From: Pleomorphochaeta sp.
GTDB taxonomy: Bacteria > Spirochaetota > Spirochaetia > Sphaerochaetales > Sphaerochaetaceae
Direction: 5' to 3'
Length of the DNA: 64,000 nucleotides
Assembly: GCA_028532815.1 (NCBI GenBank)
Contig: JAQQAS010000064.1
Coordinates: forward strand, 37,774 to 101,773
Under the pieces are notes generated by a model. It was not told where the DNA came from. It saw nothing but the letters and a program-made list of their open reading frames with translations, and did no database searches. This document shows, piece after piece, positions 1 through 9,534 of this stretch (the stretch's first letter is position 1; the number at the start of each line of letters is the position of its first letter). The translations under genes and the position numbers were made by a program.

Positions 1-411
1 TTGTATAACGAATTGACTCTTAATTTAGATATTGAAGAAGACTTTTCTCTTAGAATTCCTGTGAATTTTGTAATCCCCTTAGATGGTAATACTGATGTAA
101 AAGGTATTGGAGGGTCTATAGATGTTCTATATAGACCATTGTTTAATGGAGTTTTTGTTTCTTTTTCATTAGTTAAAATTGAATATTTATTCGGTGTTGA
201 TGCACCTTTAGAAAACCTTCAATACCTAAGCAAGTTATCTTTTGGATTCACCTATGATATAGCTGAATCCTTATATATTGAACCATCGGTATCTTTCTTC
301 AATTTAAATGGGATTTATGAAGAAAGTTTGGACATTTTAAAAGATAGTTTTAATAGTTTCCCTTCACTTAGAGCTTCTCTATGTATTGGTTATAAAATTA
401 TAGATTTTTAA
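1..411 (+). CDS. Outer-membrane beta-barrel-like protein, 5' end outside the window
   Basis: The reading frame is open from the first base, and its first codon (TTG) has no visible ribosome-binding site, so the gene almost certainly starts upstream of the window. The visible 136 residues alternate hydrophobic and polar residues in short stretches, like amphipathic beta strands, and have no long hydrophobic helix. The protein ends in Phe (GYKIIDF), as many outer-membrane barrels do. I do not recognise a family. The next gene, a lipoprotein, follows 57 bp later on the same strand. An envelope role is inferred from strand pattern, terminal aromatic residue and neighbours. Confidence 0.5.
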   Translation: MYNELTLNLDIEEDFSLRIPVNFVIPLDGNTDVKGIGGSIDVLYRPLFNGVFVSFSLVKIEYLFGVDAPLENLQYLSKLSFGFTYDIAESLYIEPSVSFFNLNGIYEESLDILKDSFNSFPSLRASLCIGYKIIDF

Positions 412-468
412 TTTTGTGATAAAAAAATATTAAATAAGGAGGAAGGTAGTTAATCTATCAAAAAGAGT

Positions 469-1320
469 ATGAAGAAAACAGTTAATTATTTAGTAAATTT
501 ATTTATTGTCCCTGTTTTAATTTTTATGATGAGTGGTTGTTCAATGGCATTGGATAAATCCTTAACAAAAAAAGTAAGTGATGAGGAGCTAATTTCATCT
601 GTGTCTAAAATAGTAGATGAACAGTTAGAAGTTGTTTCGCCTTATTTTGAGGAAAATAATAAAGGGGTAGAAGTTGATGAGCTAACAGGAGAGAAAGTAG
701 TCCAAGGTGCTTTAACTGAAGATTTAGGTAAAGAATATTTAAGATTTAATTATACTGTAGCAATTGAAAATGATGAGAGCCTTGAAGATATCGCATATCA
801 AGCAAAGTCCTTAATACCTGAGAGCGAAGCTTATCGTATTGATGAAAAACTTAATGAAACTAGAGATTTTATGGATAGAGAAATCTCCAAAATGAGTAAA
901 TCAATACCACCAAGTCAGCAAATAGCTTTCCAAAAAGATCTTAGAGCTTTGGTTACTAGAAGTTTTGTTTTATTTACAGCTGGCATTGTTTATATTTTTA
1001 TGCCTAAAACGATGTTCTGGGGAAAGGTTTCCGCAGCTGCAGCAATAAGTGTTGCAACAGGGGTATTATCTTGTACAGTCATGAGCTTATATCAATATTA
1101 TAAATATGGAGGAGATGCTCAAGAATCTTTTGCACAATGGGTAAATGAAATTTCAACAGAGCCTCAAGTATCTTTTGCACTAGCTAATAGTATGATTGCT
1201 GTAGGAAAAACTATGAATAGATCTCCAGTGGTAACAGGTATTATGATTTGTGTTTTCTCAATGTATCAAGTAATTGATATGGTAAAACCAATGTTAAAAA
1301 AATATAGTTTTGCAAGTTGA
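469..1320 (+). CDS. Predicted lipoprotein with C-terminal hydrophobic segments, unknown function
   Basis: 283 residues. The N-terminus is a lipoprotein signal: basic MKK, a hydrophobic stretch and a lipobox ending MMSGC at about residue 24. The middle is charged and probably helical. After about residue 160 come two or three hydrophobic stretches (around 'LFTAGIVYIFMPK', 'AAAISVATGVLSC' and 'VTGIMICVFSMYQV') that could be membrane helices, which is odd for a lipoprotein. A strong Shine-Dalgarno-like run lies at 437-447, but an in-frame stop at 451-453 separates it from the ATG, which has only a weak AAGAG nearby. Translation of this start may therefore be inefficient or coupled to something unseen. 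No family recognised. Confidence 0.6.
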   Translation: MKKTVNYLVNLFIVPVLIFMMSGCSMALDKSLTKKVSDEELISSVSKIVDEQLEVVSPYFEENNKGVEVDELTGEKVVQGALTEDLGKEYLRFNYTVAIENDESLEDIAYQAKSLIPESEAYRIDEKLNETRDFMDREISKMSKSIPPSQQIAFQKDLRALVTRSFVLFTAGIVYIFMPKTMFWGKVSAAAAISVATGVLSCTVMSLYQYYKYGGDAQESFAQWVNEISTEPQVSFALANSMIAVGKTMNRSPVVTGIMICVFSMYQVIDMVKPMLKKYSFAS

Positions 1321-1411
1321 TTTTTAAAAAGGCTATAAAATTGTTTGACATAATTGTTTTCTATATTACTTTGTGTAATAATAAAAAAGAAATGTAATTA
1401 TAGGAGTCAAT

Positions 1412-2656
1412 ATGTTTGAAAATATTAAAGACGATTTGAAAACAAAATTTTTAAAATATACTGTTGTTGATACAATGAGTGATGAGAAGTTAGCTGAAAC
1501 TCAACATCCTTCAAGCAAAAATCAATTAGATTTAATTTACCTTCTTAAAAAAGATTTAGAAGAATTAAAGATTGAAGATATAAGTGTTGGAAAAGAAGGT
1601 GTTCTTGTTGCTCATATTCCAGCAACAGTTGAAAATGCTCCATGTATAGGCTTAATGGCTCATGTTGATACAGCTGATGATGTTGAAGGTAATGGGGTAA
1701 AACCTCAAGTCGTTGAGAAATATGATGGTGGTGATATTATATTAGGAGAAAGTGGAAGAGTAATTAAGAGAAGTGAAAATCTTGAGTTAGAAAATTACAT
1801 TGGATCTACTATCTTTACATCTGATGGAACAACCCTTTTAGGCGCTGATGATAAAGCAGGTGTTTGTGAGATAATGGCTATTGCTAAGTTATTGGTTGAA
1901 AATCCCGATATTAAGCATGGTGAAGTTGAAATTATATTTACTTGTGATGAAGAAACAGGTTGTGGTATGGATGCTTTCCCATATGAAAGAATCCATTGTG
2001 ATTATTGCTATACCATAGATGGTGGAACTAGATATGAGATTGAAAGTGAATGTTTTAATGCAAGTAAAGTAACTATTGATTTTAAAGGTGTTTCCTACCA
2101 TTTAGGAGCAGCTAGAGGTAAAATGGTTAATGCTTTAACAATGGCTACAACTCTTGTTAATAGTTTACCACAAGCAGAAAGCCCAGAAGCTACTGATAAT
2201 AGATATGGTTATTACTGTCCTCTTGAATTAAATGCTACAAATGATGAGGCTCATTTAGTTGTATATTTAAGAGATTTTGAGTTAAGTGAAATAGAAAGAA
2301 GGGAAAACGTATTAAAGTCTTTATGTAAAATGGTAGAACAACTCTATCCAGGTGGAAAAACTGATATAAAAATTAAACGTCAATATTTCAATATGAAAGA
2401 AATTTCAAACACTAATCCTAAGGTATTAGATAGTATCTATGAAGCAGGTCGTAGACTTAATCAACCACTATTTGAATCTCCAATTAGAGGAGGAACAGAT
2501 GGTGCTAGAATGGCAAATGAAAAAGGAATTCCATGTCCTAATATCTACACTGGTGGCCATAACTATCACTCTTACTATGAATGGTGTTCTTTAGATGCAA
2601 TGCAAGATGCTGTTAAATTAATATTAGAGATACTTAAGATTGGAGCAGAAAATTAG
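1412..2656 (+). CDS. pepT: Peptidase T (tripeptide aminopeptidase, M20B)
   Basis: Cytoplasmic dizinc aminopeptidase that removes the N-terminal residue from tripeptides. The 414 residues are full length for PepT. The metal and catalytic residues are in place: H84 and D86 in 'AHVDTADD', bridging D146 in 'LLGADDKAG', E180/E181 in 'TCDEETGCG', D203 in 'TIDGG', and a late His in 'TGGHNYHSYYEW'. The substrate-binding 'PIRGGTDGARM' motif is also present. The start has a good AGGAG Shine-Dalgarno. The stop directly abuts the start of the next gene, so the two are probably cotranscribed. It fits amino-acid scavenging from oligopeptides. The assignment is firm. Confidence 0.96.
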   Translation: MFENIKDDLKTKFLKYTVVDTMSDEKLAETQHPSSKNQLDLIYLLKKDLEELKIEDISVGKEGVLVAHIPATVENAPCIGLMAHVDTADDVEGNGVKPQVVEKYDGGDIILGESGRVIKRSENLELENYIGSTIFTSDGTTLLGADDKAGVCEIMAIAKLLVENPDIKHGEVEIIFTCDEETGCGMDAFPYERIHCDYCYTIDGGTRYEIESECFNASKVTIDFKGVSYHLGAARGKMVNALTMATTLVNSLPQAESPEATDNRYGYYCPLELNATNDEAHLVVYLRDFELSEIERRENVLKSLCKMVEQLYPGGKTDIKIKRQYFNMKEISNTNPKVLDSIYEAGRRLNQPLFESPIRGGTDGARMANEKGIPCPNIYTGGHNYHSYYEWCSLDAMQDAVKLILEILKIGAEN

Positions 2657-3673
2657 ATGAAAAAAAAGGCATTTTTTTATATTTTCTTGTTTTTGTGTAA
2701 CTTCAATATTTATGCAACAAATTATAATATTGATAATTCAAATTATAAAAGAAATGAGTTCTCACAAAAAGTTGAAAATATATTATCTACTGCCTTAGAT
2801 TCTACCTTAGTAGCATATACTAAGGTAGATGACTCTTTATTATATAATTTAAAAATTAATATTGATAATCTTGAATATGAAGAGTCTCTATTTACCTTAC
2901 ATTGTAAAGTTAGCTTAAATGAAAAGCAATTGCCCATCGATATTGAGTTTTATGAAGAAAATGAAGAAGTGCTTTTCCAAAAGCTTTCAAAACTTTTATA
3001 TAATACCTTTAAATATGATTTATCAATTTTATTTGAAAGAGAGAGTGATTATTATCTTTCATATAATGAGGGAGTAAAGTCTTTTGAAAATATAAATGAT
3101 AAATTTAATGTTGGGGATTATATATATCTACAAGATTTCAATGGTGATAAATCCTTAGCAATTATAGATGCAATTTATGATAATCAAGCAACTATTAATT
3201 ATTTATATAATTCATCACCTTTAGTTAATTTAGATATTTCAAAAGGTCCATCTAATCAATTTGGATTAAATATTTCCTATGATTATGATGAAGAGTTATT
3301 TGCAATAACAGGAGAGTATTTTTATCTTAAATCTTTAGTGTTTCCTTTTAATACTACTTATTTGGGGCTCTCTTCTTCTTATTTTTATAACTTAGATTAC
3401 TCAGTAAATTCAATTTCAATTGATTCTAACATTTTAATAGAATTACCTTTATCTATTTTATTTAGCAAAGTTCCGGTTTTAAATAGTGCCAGTATATATT
3501 CTAAGGTAAAGCTTGGTGCAATGGTATTAGATGAAGTTGCTCTTCATAGTGCTTACGAAATTGGATATAAACAATATTTATCACCAAAATGGAAAGTAGC
3601 TTTAGCATATAAAATGGATTCAAATTATGACAGTTATAAGAACGTTTTAATTTCTTTTGAGTATATGTTCTAA
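2657..3673 (+). CDS. Secreted, outer-membrane-like protein of unknown function
   Basis: 338 residues beginning immediately after the pepT stop codon, so translation is probably coupled. The N-terminus is a signal peptide (MKKKAFFYIFLFLCNFNIYA). The first half is mixed; the second half, after about residue 190, consists of alternating amphipathic strands. The last residues (LISFEYMF) end in Phe, as in outer-membrane barrels. No family recognised. The neighbouring genes at 1-411 and 3724-5064 also look like envelope components, so this may be an envelope gene group into which pepT is inserted. Confidence 0.55.
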   Translation: MKKKAFFYIFLFLCNFNIYATNYNIDNSNYKRNEFSQKVENILSTALDSTLVAYTKVDDSLLYNLKINIDNLEYEESLFTLHCKVSLNEKQLPIDIEFYEENEEVLFQKLSKLLYNTFKYDLSILFERESDYYLSYNEGVKSFENINDKFNVGDYIYLQDFNGDKSLAIIDAIYDNQATINYLYNSSPLVNLDISKGPSNQFGLNISYDYDEELFAITGEYFYLKSLVFPFNTTYLGLSSSYFYNLDYSVNSISIDSNILIELPLSILFSKVPVLNSASIYSKVKLGAMVLDEVALHSAYEIGYKQYLSPKWKVALAYKMDSNYDSYKNVLISFEYMF

Positions 3674-3723
3674 TCTTGCTATTAGTTTAAATAATGATAA
3701 AATAAGAATATTAGGAAATAAAA

Positions 3724-5064
3724 ATGAAAAGATACGTAATATTAATATTTACTTGCCTAATCTTATTGTCGGCATGTACCTCAAGTAGAAATCAACTATT
3801 TTTAGAGACTGTTCCCTCTTGGGTTTCTGAGAAAATTGATAATGAAATAGAGGGAAATAGTATTAATTATTATAGAATTCAAGGAAATGGTTTTTCTATA
3901 GAATCAGCAACAAGAAATGCTGTTTGTGTTTTTTATGAGTCGTTAAATCCCTCTTTATATCTTATAAATAAAGAAGAATTTGTTTCACAGTTAACTCAAA
4001 AATATAGTTATCCTCCTTTGGAGATGGAGATAGTTAAAAAATATATAAAGCAATATGAAGATAAATCATATAATATAATTTATTTAATTAGTGCAAATAA
4101 ATTAAAAATTGAAGAATCAAAAATAAAAAAAATAGAAAAAGATTTAGAAATTTCCACTAAATTAGATAGTTTTGAAAGTGAAAGTAATCTTTTTTATAGA
4201 GAAAATAAAGATTTTGATTCAATTAAAGTTAATATAAATGCTTATATATATGCAAAAGATAATGGTTTTGATGATAAAGCATCAGATTATCTAGATACAA
4301 TAATATCTTTGATTTCCTATTTAAATATTAGAGTTTATGCTAGAAACAATGCAAATAGTTTAGAAATTCGAGTAAATAGAGAACAAGCTTTTTTAAATCC
4401 TTTGGTACAAAACGCAAAACTATTAGTACAATATAATACAAAAGATTTAGATTTTAATAATTATTTACGTAATGAAGAGTTATATCCCAAAGATAATAGA
4501 TTTGTTTTTTACTTAGATAATAAAAATATAAATTTAAAAGGGTTACTAAAATTTAAAATTGATTTGGAAGAGGAGCTTGATTTATTAATTAGTAAAGGAT
4601 ATCAAGAAGCCGCTAATCAAATAGATTTCGCAATTAATGAAAGAGTTTTTTCCTATAAAGCTATATCAGAGTTTTCAGATAAAGAAATACTTTTAACAAC
4701 GGTAGAAAATGATATTAGACAAGTTAGAAAAGAAAGTGTAACCACAGACTTTTTTGTTTCAAAATTAGAAGAATTAGGGGCTAGTGTCATAGTAGATGAA
4801 GATATTGATATCGATAATATAGATCAATTTAAATCTAGAGCAGACTATCTATTTATTTTTAGAGCAGAGACCGTGGAGCAAGATATTGGTTTAAAAGCTC
4901 ATGTTCTCTCTCATGGTAGTTTAGTAATCTATGATTTATCCAATTTGGCTTTAGTTTATGATAGTGAGTTAATTGATAGTATAGCTATAAAATCAACAAC
5001 AGAAGAAAGTGAAGATGAAGCTTTTTTAAAGATTGCAAAGAAAACTTATCATAACTATTTTTAA
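3724..5064 (+). CDS. Predicted lipoprotein, possible N-terminal LPP20-like domain
   Basis: 446 residues. The signal peptide ends in a clear lipobox (LLSAC, Cys at about residue 18). Residues about 30-70 ('YYRIQGNGFSIESATRNAV') resemble the start of LPP20-type lipoproteins, where a glycine-containing strand is followed by an Ala-rich helix; this is a weak similarity by eye. The last 130 residues form an alternating strand/helix domain of unknown type. The protein ends 5 bp before the convergent phosphodiesterase gene, and no terminator separates them. It probably faces the periplasm, anchored in one of the membranes. Function unknown. Confidence 0.6.
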   Translation: MKRYVILIFTCLILLSACTSSRNQLFLETVPSWVSEKIDNEIEGNSINYYRIQGNGFSIESATRNAVCVFYESLNPSLYLINKEEFVSQLTQKYSYPPLEMEIVKKYIKQYEDKSYNIIYLISANKLKIEESKIKKIEKDLEISTKLDSFESESNLFYRENKDFDSIKVNINAYIYAKDNGFDDKASDYLDTIISLISYLNIRVYARNNANSLEIRVNREQAFLNPLVQNAKLLVQYNTKDLDFNNYLRNEELYPKDNRFVFYLDNKNINLKGLLKFKIDLEEELDLLISKGYQEAANQIDFAINERVFSYKAISEFSDKEILLTTVENDIRQVRKESVTTDFFVSKLEELGASVIVDEDIDIDNIDQFKSRADYLFIFRAETVEQDIGLKAHVLSHGSLVIYDLSNLALVYDSELIDSIAIKSTTEESEDEAFLKIAKKTYHNYF

Positions 5065-5069
5065 AAAAA

Positions 5070-5858
5070 TTATTGTTTAAATAAATTGGTTTTAACAATT
5101 AATTCTGGAACATTTGTAACAATACCAAATACATTCTTATTGACCAATTCAATAGCCTTATTCTCATCATCTATGCACCAAGGGAGTAGCTTAGTACCTT
5201 TTTCCTGATATCGTTGTATCATATTATTAGTTAGTAGATTTACTTCGGGTTTTGAGATATTACACTGAAATAGATATTGCCCGTAACCTTTTCTAAGATA
5301 GAAAGGGACGGATTTATCTTTTGAAAAAATGATTCCTTGTAAAAGAGAATGGTGAGAAACTTTTTCAAAAGCTCTGACCGCAATGGGGTTAAAGGAAGTA
5401 ATAATTACGTTGAATTCTAATTTATATTTTCTAATAAGTGCCCATAGTTTTTTAGCCAATATATTGTTGTTTACAAGATTACTTTTAATTTCAATATCAT
5501 AAAGTAAATTGTTAGAAAAACTTTGAAAAACTTCTTCTAATGTTGGAATTCTAGTATTTTTAAATTGTTCGCCTTTATAAATACCTACGTCTAATTCTTT
5601 TATCTCTGATAGAGTTAAATTTTCTATCTTGTAGTCCTTATTTGTTAACCTTTTTGTTGAAAAGTCGTGTATAACTACGAGTTCTCCACTTTTTATAAGA
5701 TGGACATCGAGTTCAATTGCGGGTATATTATTGTCTAAACAAAGTTGGAAAGCTGGTAATGTGTTTTCTGGGGCATAGGAATTCATGCCTCTGTGGGCAA
5801 AAAGGATAGGTTTATCTTTGTATTGGTAAAATGATCGCATAAATAAAACATAATCCAT
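5070..5858 (-). CDS. Glycerophosphodiester phosphodiesterase (GDPD family)
   Basis: About 262 residues of a GDPD TIM barrel. It would hydrolyse glycerophosphodiesters (deacylated phospholipids) to sn-glycerol 3-phosphate and an alcohol. The family signature is clear: 'LFAHRGMNSYAPENTL' (catalytic His-Arg and metal-binding Glu), 'AIELDVHLIKSGELVVIHDF' (Glu-Asp and second catalytic His), and 'LYDIEIKSN' with the conserved Glu and Lys. No signal peptide, so it is probably cytoplasmic (UgpQ-like). The start is uncertain. The longest frame (from 5891) would overlap the upstream region of the divergent protease gene; ATGs at 5858 and 5840 fit the usual short N-terminus, but none has a good ribosome-binding site. 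Confidence 0.9.
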   Translation of the reverse strand: MDYVLFMRSFYQYKDKPILFAHRGMNSYAPENTLPAFQLCLDNNIPAIELDVHLIKSGELVVIHDFSTKRLTNKDYKIENLTLSEIKELDVGIYKGEQFKNTRIPTLEEVFQSFSNNLLYDIEIKSNLVNNNILAKKLWALIRKYKLEFNVIITSFNPIAVRAFEKVSHHSLLQGIIFSKDKSVPFYLRKGYGQYLFQCNISKPEVNLLTNNMIQRYQEKGTKLLPWCIDDENKAIELVNKNVFGIVTNVPELIVKTNLFKQ

Positions 5859-5949
5859 AATGTTTAATTTAGCAAGATTTATTATCATCAATCAAAACAA
5901 CTTGCAAAACATAGTTGCTTTTGATAGCTTAGTAATGTGGAGGAGTTTG

Positions 5950-8892
5950 ATGAAACTTCAAAATAGAAAAATCGGTGATGAACTACATGGTTTTAAACTG
6001 GTTGAAATTGAGAAATTGAGTGAATATGAAGGGTATGGTCTTCTATTTAGACATGAAGCTACCGCTATGGAAGTTTATCATGTACTAAATGAAGATAAAG
6101 AATTATTCTTTTCATATATCTTTGAAACTATTCCAAGTGATAATACGGGTGTTGCTCACATAATAGAGCATAGTGTATTGGCGGGGTCAAAAAAATATCC
6201 TATTAGAGATCCCTTTATGCAACTTCAAAAAGGTAGTGCTTGTACATTTATGAATGCACTAACTTATCCAACAAAAACTTTATATCCTGCAGCGAGTCCT
6301 TTAGTTAAGGACTTTGATAATATATTTAGTGTATATACCGATGCAGTTTTTTCACCTCTTTTACGAGAAGAAACTTTTATGCAAGAGGGGATTCGCCTTC
6401 ATTGTAATGAAGATGGAGATTTCGCTTATAAAGGCGTTGTATTTAATGAAATGCTAGGTGATAGAAACGATGGAGAATATGTTGCAAATAATCTTTGTTT
6501 AAGAAATCTATTTCCAGATACTGCTTATTATTTTGCTTCTGGTGGGGATCCTTTAGATATTGTTGATTTAGATTATAAAAAGTTTAAATCCTTTTACATG
6601 CAATATTATCATCCAACAAATTCAAAGCTTTTTTTATATGGTAACTTAGATATTGAAAAATATTTAGAATTATTAAATAAAGAATATTTAGCTGAATGTG
6701 CAAAAATTAATGTTTCAAAAGAAAATTTAATTCCCAAAAAATGGGATGAACCTAGAACCTTATCTATAAATTGTCCTAGTAGTGACTCGGATTCAGGCTC
6801 AATTGTAGCAACCTCATTTGTAACAACTGATTCATCTAATCCTTTAGAAGTAATTACATTATCATTTATATATGAATTGTTATTAGGCTCTTCTGGTTGT
6901 CCATTGTATAAGGCAATGATTGATTCAAAACTTGGAGATGATGTATCAAATATTAGTGGTATCAGCACAGATTATACTATGATGCCAATTACGATTGCTT
7001 TTTCAGGGGTTAAGGATAAAGATCCTCAACAGATAGAAAAGTTTATTTTAAAACAACTTGGAAAAATTGCCGATAATGGTTTTGATCAAGAACTTGTTGC
7101 AGCTACCTTTAAGAGATTGAGTTTCCAAATTCATGAGAAACCATCTTCAGGTCCAATGGGGTTAATAGTTCTAAAAAGAGCTCTTAGAGGCTGGCTTAGA
7201 GGGCTTAGTCCTACAAGCACAGTTGAATATAGCAAAGCCGTTGATCAATTAAAACTAAGAATGAAAGATAATCCTAGATATTTAGAAGATTGGTTAAATA
7301 TAAATGTAGTAAACAACAATCATAGATTACTATTTGTAGCAAACCCAGATTCTAATGCTATGGATATTTATAACGAAAAATTAGCTAAGAAAATAAAATC
7401 AAAAACTGATAGATTAGAAGATAATGACAAATCTTTTTATAAAGAAAAAACTTCTACTTTTTTAGAATTCCAAAATAAAGGTGATTCTCAAACTGATTTA
7501 CAAAAAGTGCCTAAATTAACAATTGAAGATTTACCAAATGATATCCGTTGTTATGACCACGAAAAAATTCTTATAAATAGTGTTCCTGTTTACATAATGA
7601 AAGAAGCTACTAATTCTATAGCTTATTTTGATTTTTTTATTCACCTTGAAGATTTAACTCAACGAGAAATAATCTTATTACCTTTGTACACCAAAATTCT
7701 TGAAACCTGTGCTGTAGGAGAAATGGATAATACTAAAGTAATGACTGAAATAATGCACAATACTGGAGGCTTTAATATTTCTCTAGAAGGTGGTTCTAAC
7801 ACTGATTTACAACGTTGTTTGGGAATCATTATTAGAGTGAAGATGCTTAAAGAAGATATTAAAAATGGTATTGAGTTAACAAAAAGAATTATTCAAGAAT
7901 CTCATTTAGATGATTATCAAAATATTTGGAATTCAATTGTTGAGCTAAAAAATATGTATAAATCCGTTGCAGCAGGATCTGGTTATAGATTTGCAACAAT
8001 AGCGGCATCAAGTGCATATTCTGAAAATGCACAATTAATTGAAGAATTACTTGGAATAAGTCAGTGGCTATTTTTAGACTCAATAGCTAGAGAAGAAGTT
8101 TCAACTATAGCAAAGGAATTAGAAAATCTAAAGAGTAAAATTAATAATTTATTGAGATTTGATATTCATCTAACTTGTGATGAAGATTTGATTAATCCTA
8201 GCTGTAAAACTCTAGAAGCTTTTTTAAGTCAATTTGAGAAACAAGAAGAAATACAGGCAAAAATTACTACAAATAATTTTAACAAAGATTCTGTAATTAA
8301 AGAAAGAAAAGGTTTTATTTTACCATCTTCAGTTAATCATACAAGTTTTGTTCTACCTTCTAAACCTCTAGGAAGTAAAGAAAATGCTGTTCAGAGAATT
8401 CTCTCTTCAATTCTTTCGGGAAATGACTTGTGGAATGAAGTTCGGGTATTAGGTGGAGCTTATGGTGTTGATTGTCATGTTGAAAGCTTAGAACAATTAT
8501 TTATATTTATATCAGCTAGTGACCCTAATTTGTCCTTAACTTTTGATAATTTCAAAAAAGCTTTAGAAAAATATTGTGAAGTTAAAGTAGACAGATTATA
8601 TATTGAAGATGCAATTATAAGCAATGTTGCAAATGATTTAAAACCTTATGGTCCTGATAAAACTAGTATTATTGATTTTAGAAGGATTTTGTATAAAATT
8701 ACAGATGAAATGAGAAAGTCTGCAAGAGATGCAATTTTGTCTGTTGATTCTGAATCTATTAAAGAACAGGCCATAAGCTTAAATCGTGAAGAGAATTATT
8801 CACTAGCTTTCTTCTGTGATAAAACAACTTTTGACAAAGAAAAAGAGTTGCTTAAAATGGAAGAAGATAAATTGGTTAACTTGCCAGTTTAA
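5950..8892 (+). CDS. Zinc metalloprotease, peptidase M16C / PreP-like
   Basis: I start this gene at 5950, where GGAGGAG at 5939-5945 precedes the ATG; the longer frame from 5860 lacks a ribosome-binding site and adds 30 atypical residues. The resulting 980 residues match the full M16C (presequence protease, falcilysin-like) length with two pseudo-symmetric halves. The inverted zinc motif HxxEH is present (H70, E73, H74 in 'AHIIEHSVLAGS'), with the distal zinc ligand Glu at about 167 in 'VVFNEMLGD'. These proteins form a closed chamber that degrades short unstructured peptides. There is no signal peptide, so it should be cytoplasmic. It is transcribed divergently from the GDPD gene and followed by a strong bidirectional terminator. 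Confidence 0.93.
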   Translation: MKLQNRKIGDELHGFKLVEIEKLSEYEGYGLLFRHEATAMEVYHVLNEDKELFFSYIFETIPSDNTGVAHIIEHSVLAGSKKYPIRDPFMQLQKGSACTFMNALTYPTKTLYPAASPLVKDFDNIFSVYTDAVFSPLLREETFMQEGIRLHCNEDGDFAYKGVVFNEMLGDRNDGEYVANNLCLRNLFPDTAYYFASGGDPLDIVDLDYKKFKSFYMQYYHPTNSKLFLYGNLDIEKYLELLNKEYLAECAKINVSKENLIPKKWDEPRTLSINCPSSDSDSGSIVATSFVTTDSSNPLEVITLSFIYELLLGSSGCPLYKAMIDSKLGDDVSNISGISTDYTMMPITIAFSGVKDKDPQQIEKFILKQLGKIADNGFDQELVAATFKRLSFQIHEKPSSGPMGLIVLKRALRGWLRGLSPTSTVEYSKAVDQLKLRMKDNPRYLEDWLNINVVNNNHRLLFVANPDSNAMDIYNEKLAKKIKSKTDRLEDNDKSFYKEKTSTFLEFQNKGDSQTDLQKVPKLTIEDLPNDIRCYDHEKILINSVPVYIMKEATNSIAYFDFFIHLEDLTQREIILLPLYTKILETCAVGEMDNTKVMTEIMHNTGGFNISLEGGSNTDLQRCLGIIIRVKMLKEDIKNGIELTKRIIQESHLDDYQNIWNSIVELKNMYKSVAAGSGYRFATIAASSAYSENAQLIEELLGISQWLFLDSIAREEVSTIAKELENLKSKINNLLRFDIHLTCDEDLINPSCKTLEAFLSQFEKQEEIQAKITTNNFNKDSVIKERKGFILPSSVNHTSFVLPSKPLGSKENAVQRILSSILSGNDLWNEVRVLGGAYGVDCHVESLEQLFIFISASDPNLSLTFDNFKKALEKYCEVKVDRLYIEDAIISNVANDLKPYGPDKTSIIDFRRILYKITDEMRKSARDAILSVDSESIKEQAISLNREENYSLAFFCDKTTFDKEKELLKMEEDKLVNLPV

Positions 8893-8897
8893 ATATG

Positions 8898-8952
8898 AAA
8901 TCCAAAGTATTATCAATATTTAATTATTATTGCTATTACTTTGGATTTTTTT
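8898..8952. terminator. Bidirectional intrinsic terminator
   Basis: A 12-bp perfect stem (AAATCCAAAGTA at 8898-8909 with its complement at 8937-8948) encloses a 27-nt A+T-rich loop. It is flanked by T-runs on the plus strand and A-runs on the other side, and sits between the convergent protease and DRTGG genes, so it can serve both. Confidence 0.8.
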
Positions 8953-8969
8953 ATTATTTTTAACTAATA

Positions 8970-9314
8970 CTAATAAATATGATTTAATCCTTTATCAAAT
9001 AAGATGCCACTAATTCGATACATTGAATAAGGTGTAGTGATTATGGATATGTCAAATTCATTAGCCATATCAATCATATCTTGACTAGGTTGTTTATTTC
9101 TAGCAATTACAATATTTCTAATATCACTCATAACTGCTGTCCTTACTGCTTGATTATTAGATAATCCTGTTATCAGAAGTATATTATCTTCAAGTAAAGT
9201 TAGAACATCACTCATCATGTCACTTGCAAAAGCAAAATCGACTTCATCGTCTAAATGACTCTCTCCACATAATATTTTTCCTGAACAAAGTTCTAATACA
9301 TCTTTTAATTTCAT
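8970..9314 (-). CDS. DRTGG-domain protein
   Basis: 114 residues that consist of a single DRTGG domain (Pfam PF07085 by recognition). Typical motifs are 'LKDVLELCSGKILCGE' near the start, 'FASDMMSDVLTLLEDNILLITG' in the middle, and 'RTAVMSDIRNIVIARNKQP'. In larger proteins this domain sits beside AAA or CBS domains. Stand-alone versions are often encoded near anti-sigma-factor-like and hydrogenase or ferredoxin genes, but none of those is visible here. The biochemical role is unknown; ligand or nucleotide binding is only a guess. It stands alone, convergent with the protease gene. Confidence 0.85.
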   Translation of the reverse strand: MKLKDVLELCSGKILCGESHLDDEVDFAFASDMMSDVLTLLEDNILLITGLSNNQAVRTAVMSDIRNIVIARNKQPSQDMIDMANEFDISIITTPYSMYRISGILFDKGLNHIY

Positions 9315-9534
9315 AGGGTAAGTATATCATTTTTTCATAATTGAGCATAGTTGTTTTTTTTTAAATCCCTAAAAAAATATCGATAAAAATAACATTAATT
9401 ATTAATAACAGATTAAGTTAGTTAGTTATTAAAAACATGGACAACATGAAATTAATGATATAAAATAAAAAACAACAATATAAAAATATCATTTAAATTA
9501 TTGTAGTGCTTGTCTTTAGGAGTTTATTTTTATA
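9315..9534. other. A+T-rich intergenic region without recognised elements
   Basis: This 220-bp divergent spacer between the DRTGG gene and the secreted-protein gene must hold both promoters, but I could not identify convincing -35/-10 pairs. An AGGAG Shine-Dalgarno lies near its right end. Confidence 0.4.

Noticed and set aside
5860..5949. Longer N-terminus for the M16C protease
   Set aside because: No ribosome-binding site, sequence unlike the family, and overlap with the divergent GDPD promoter region; the ATG at 5950 has GGAGGAG.
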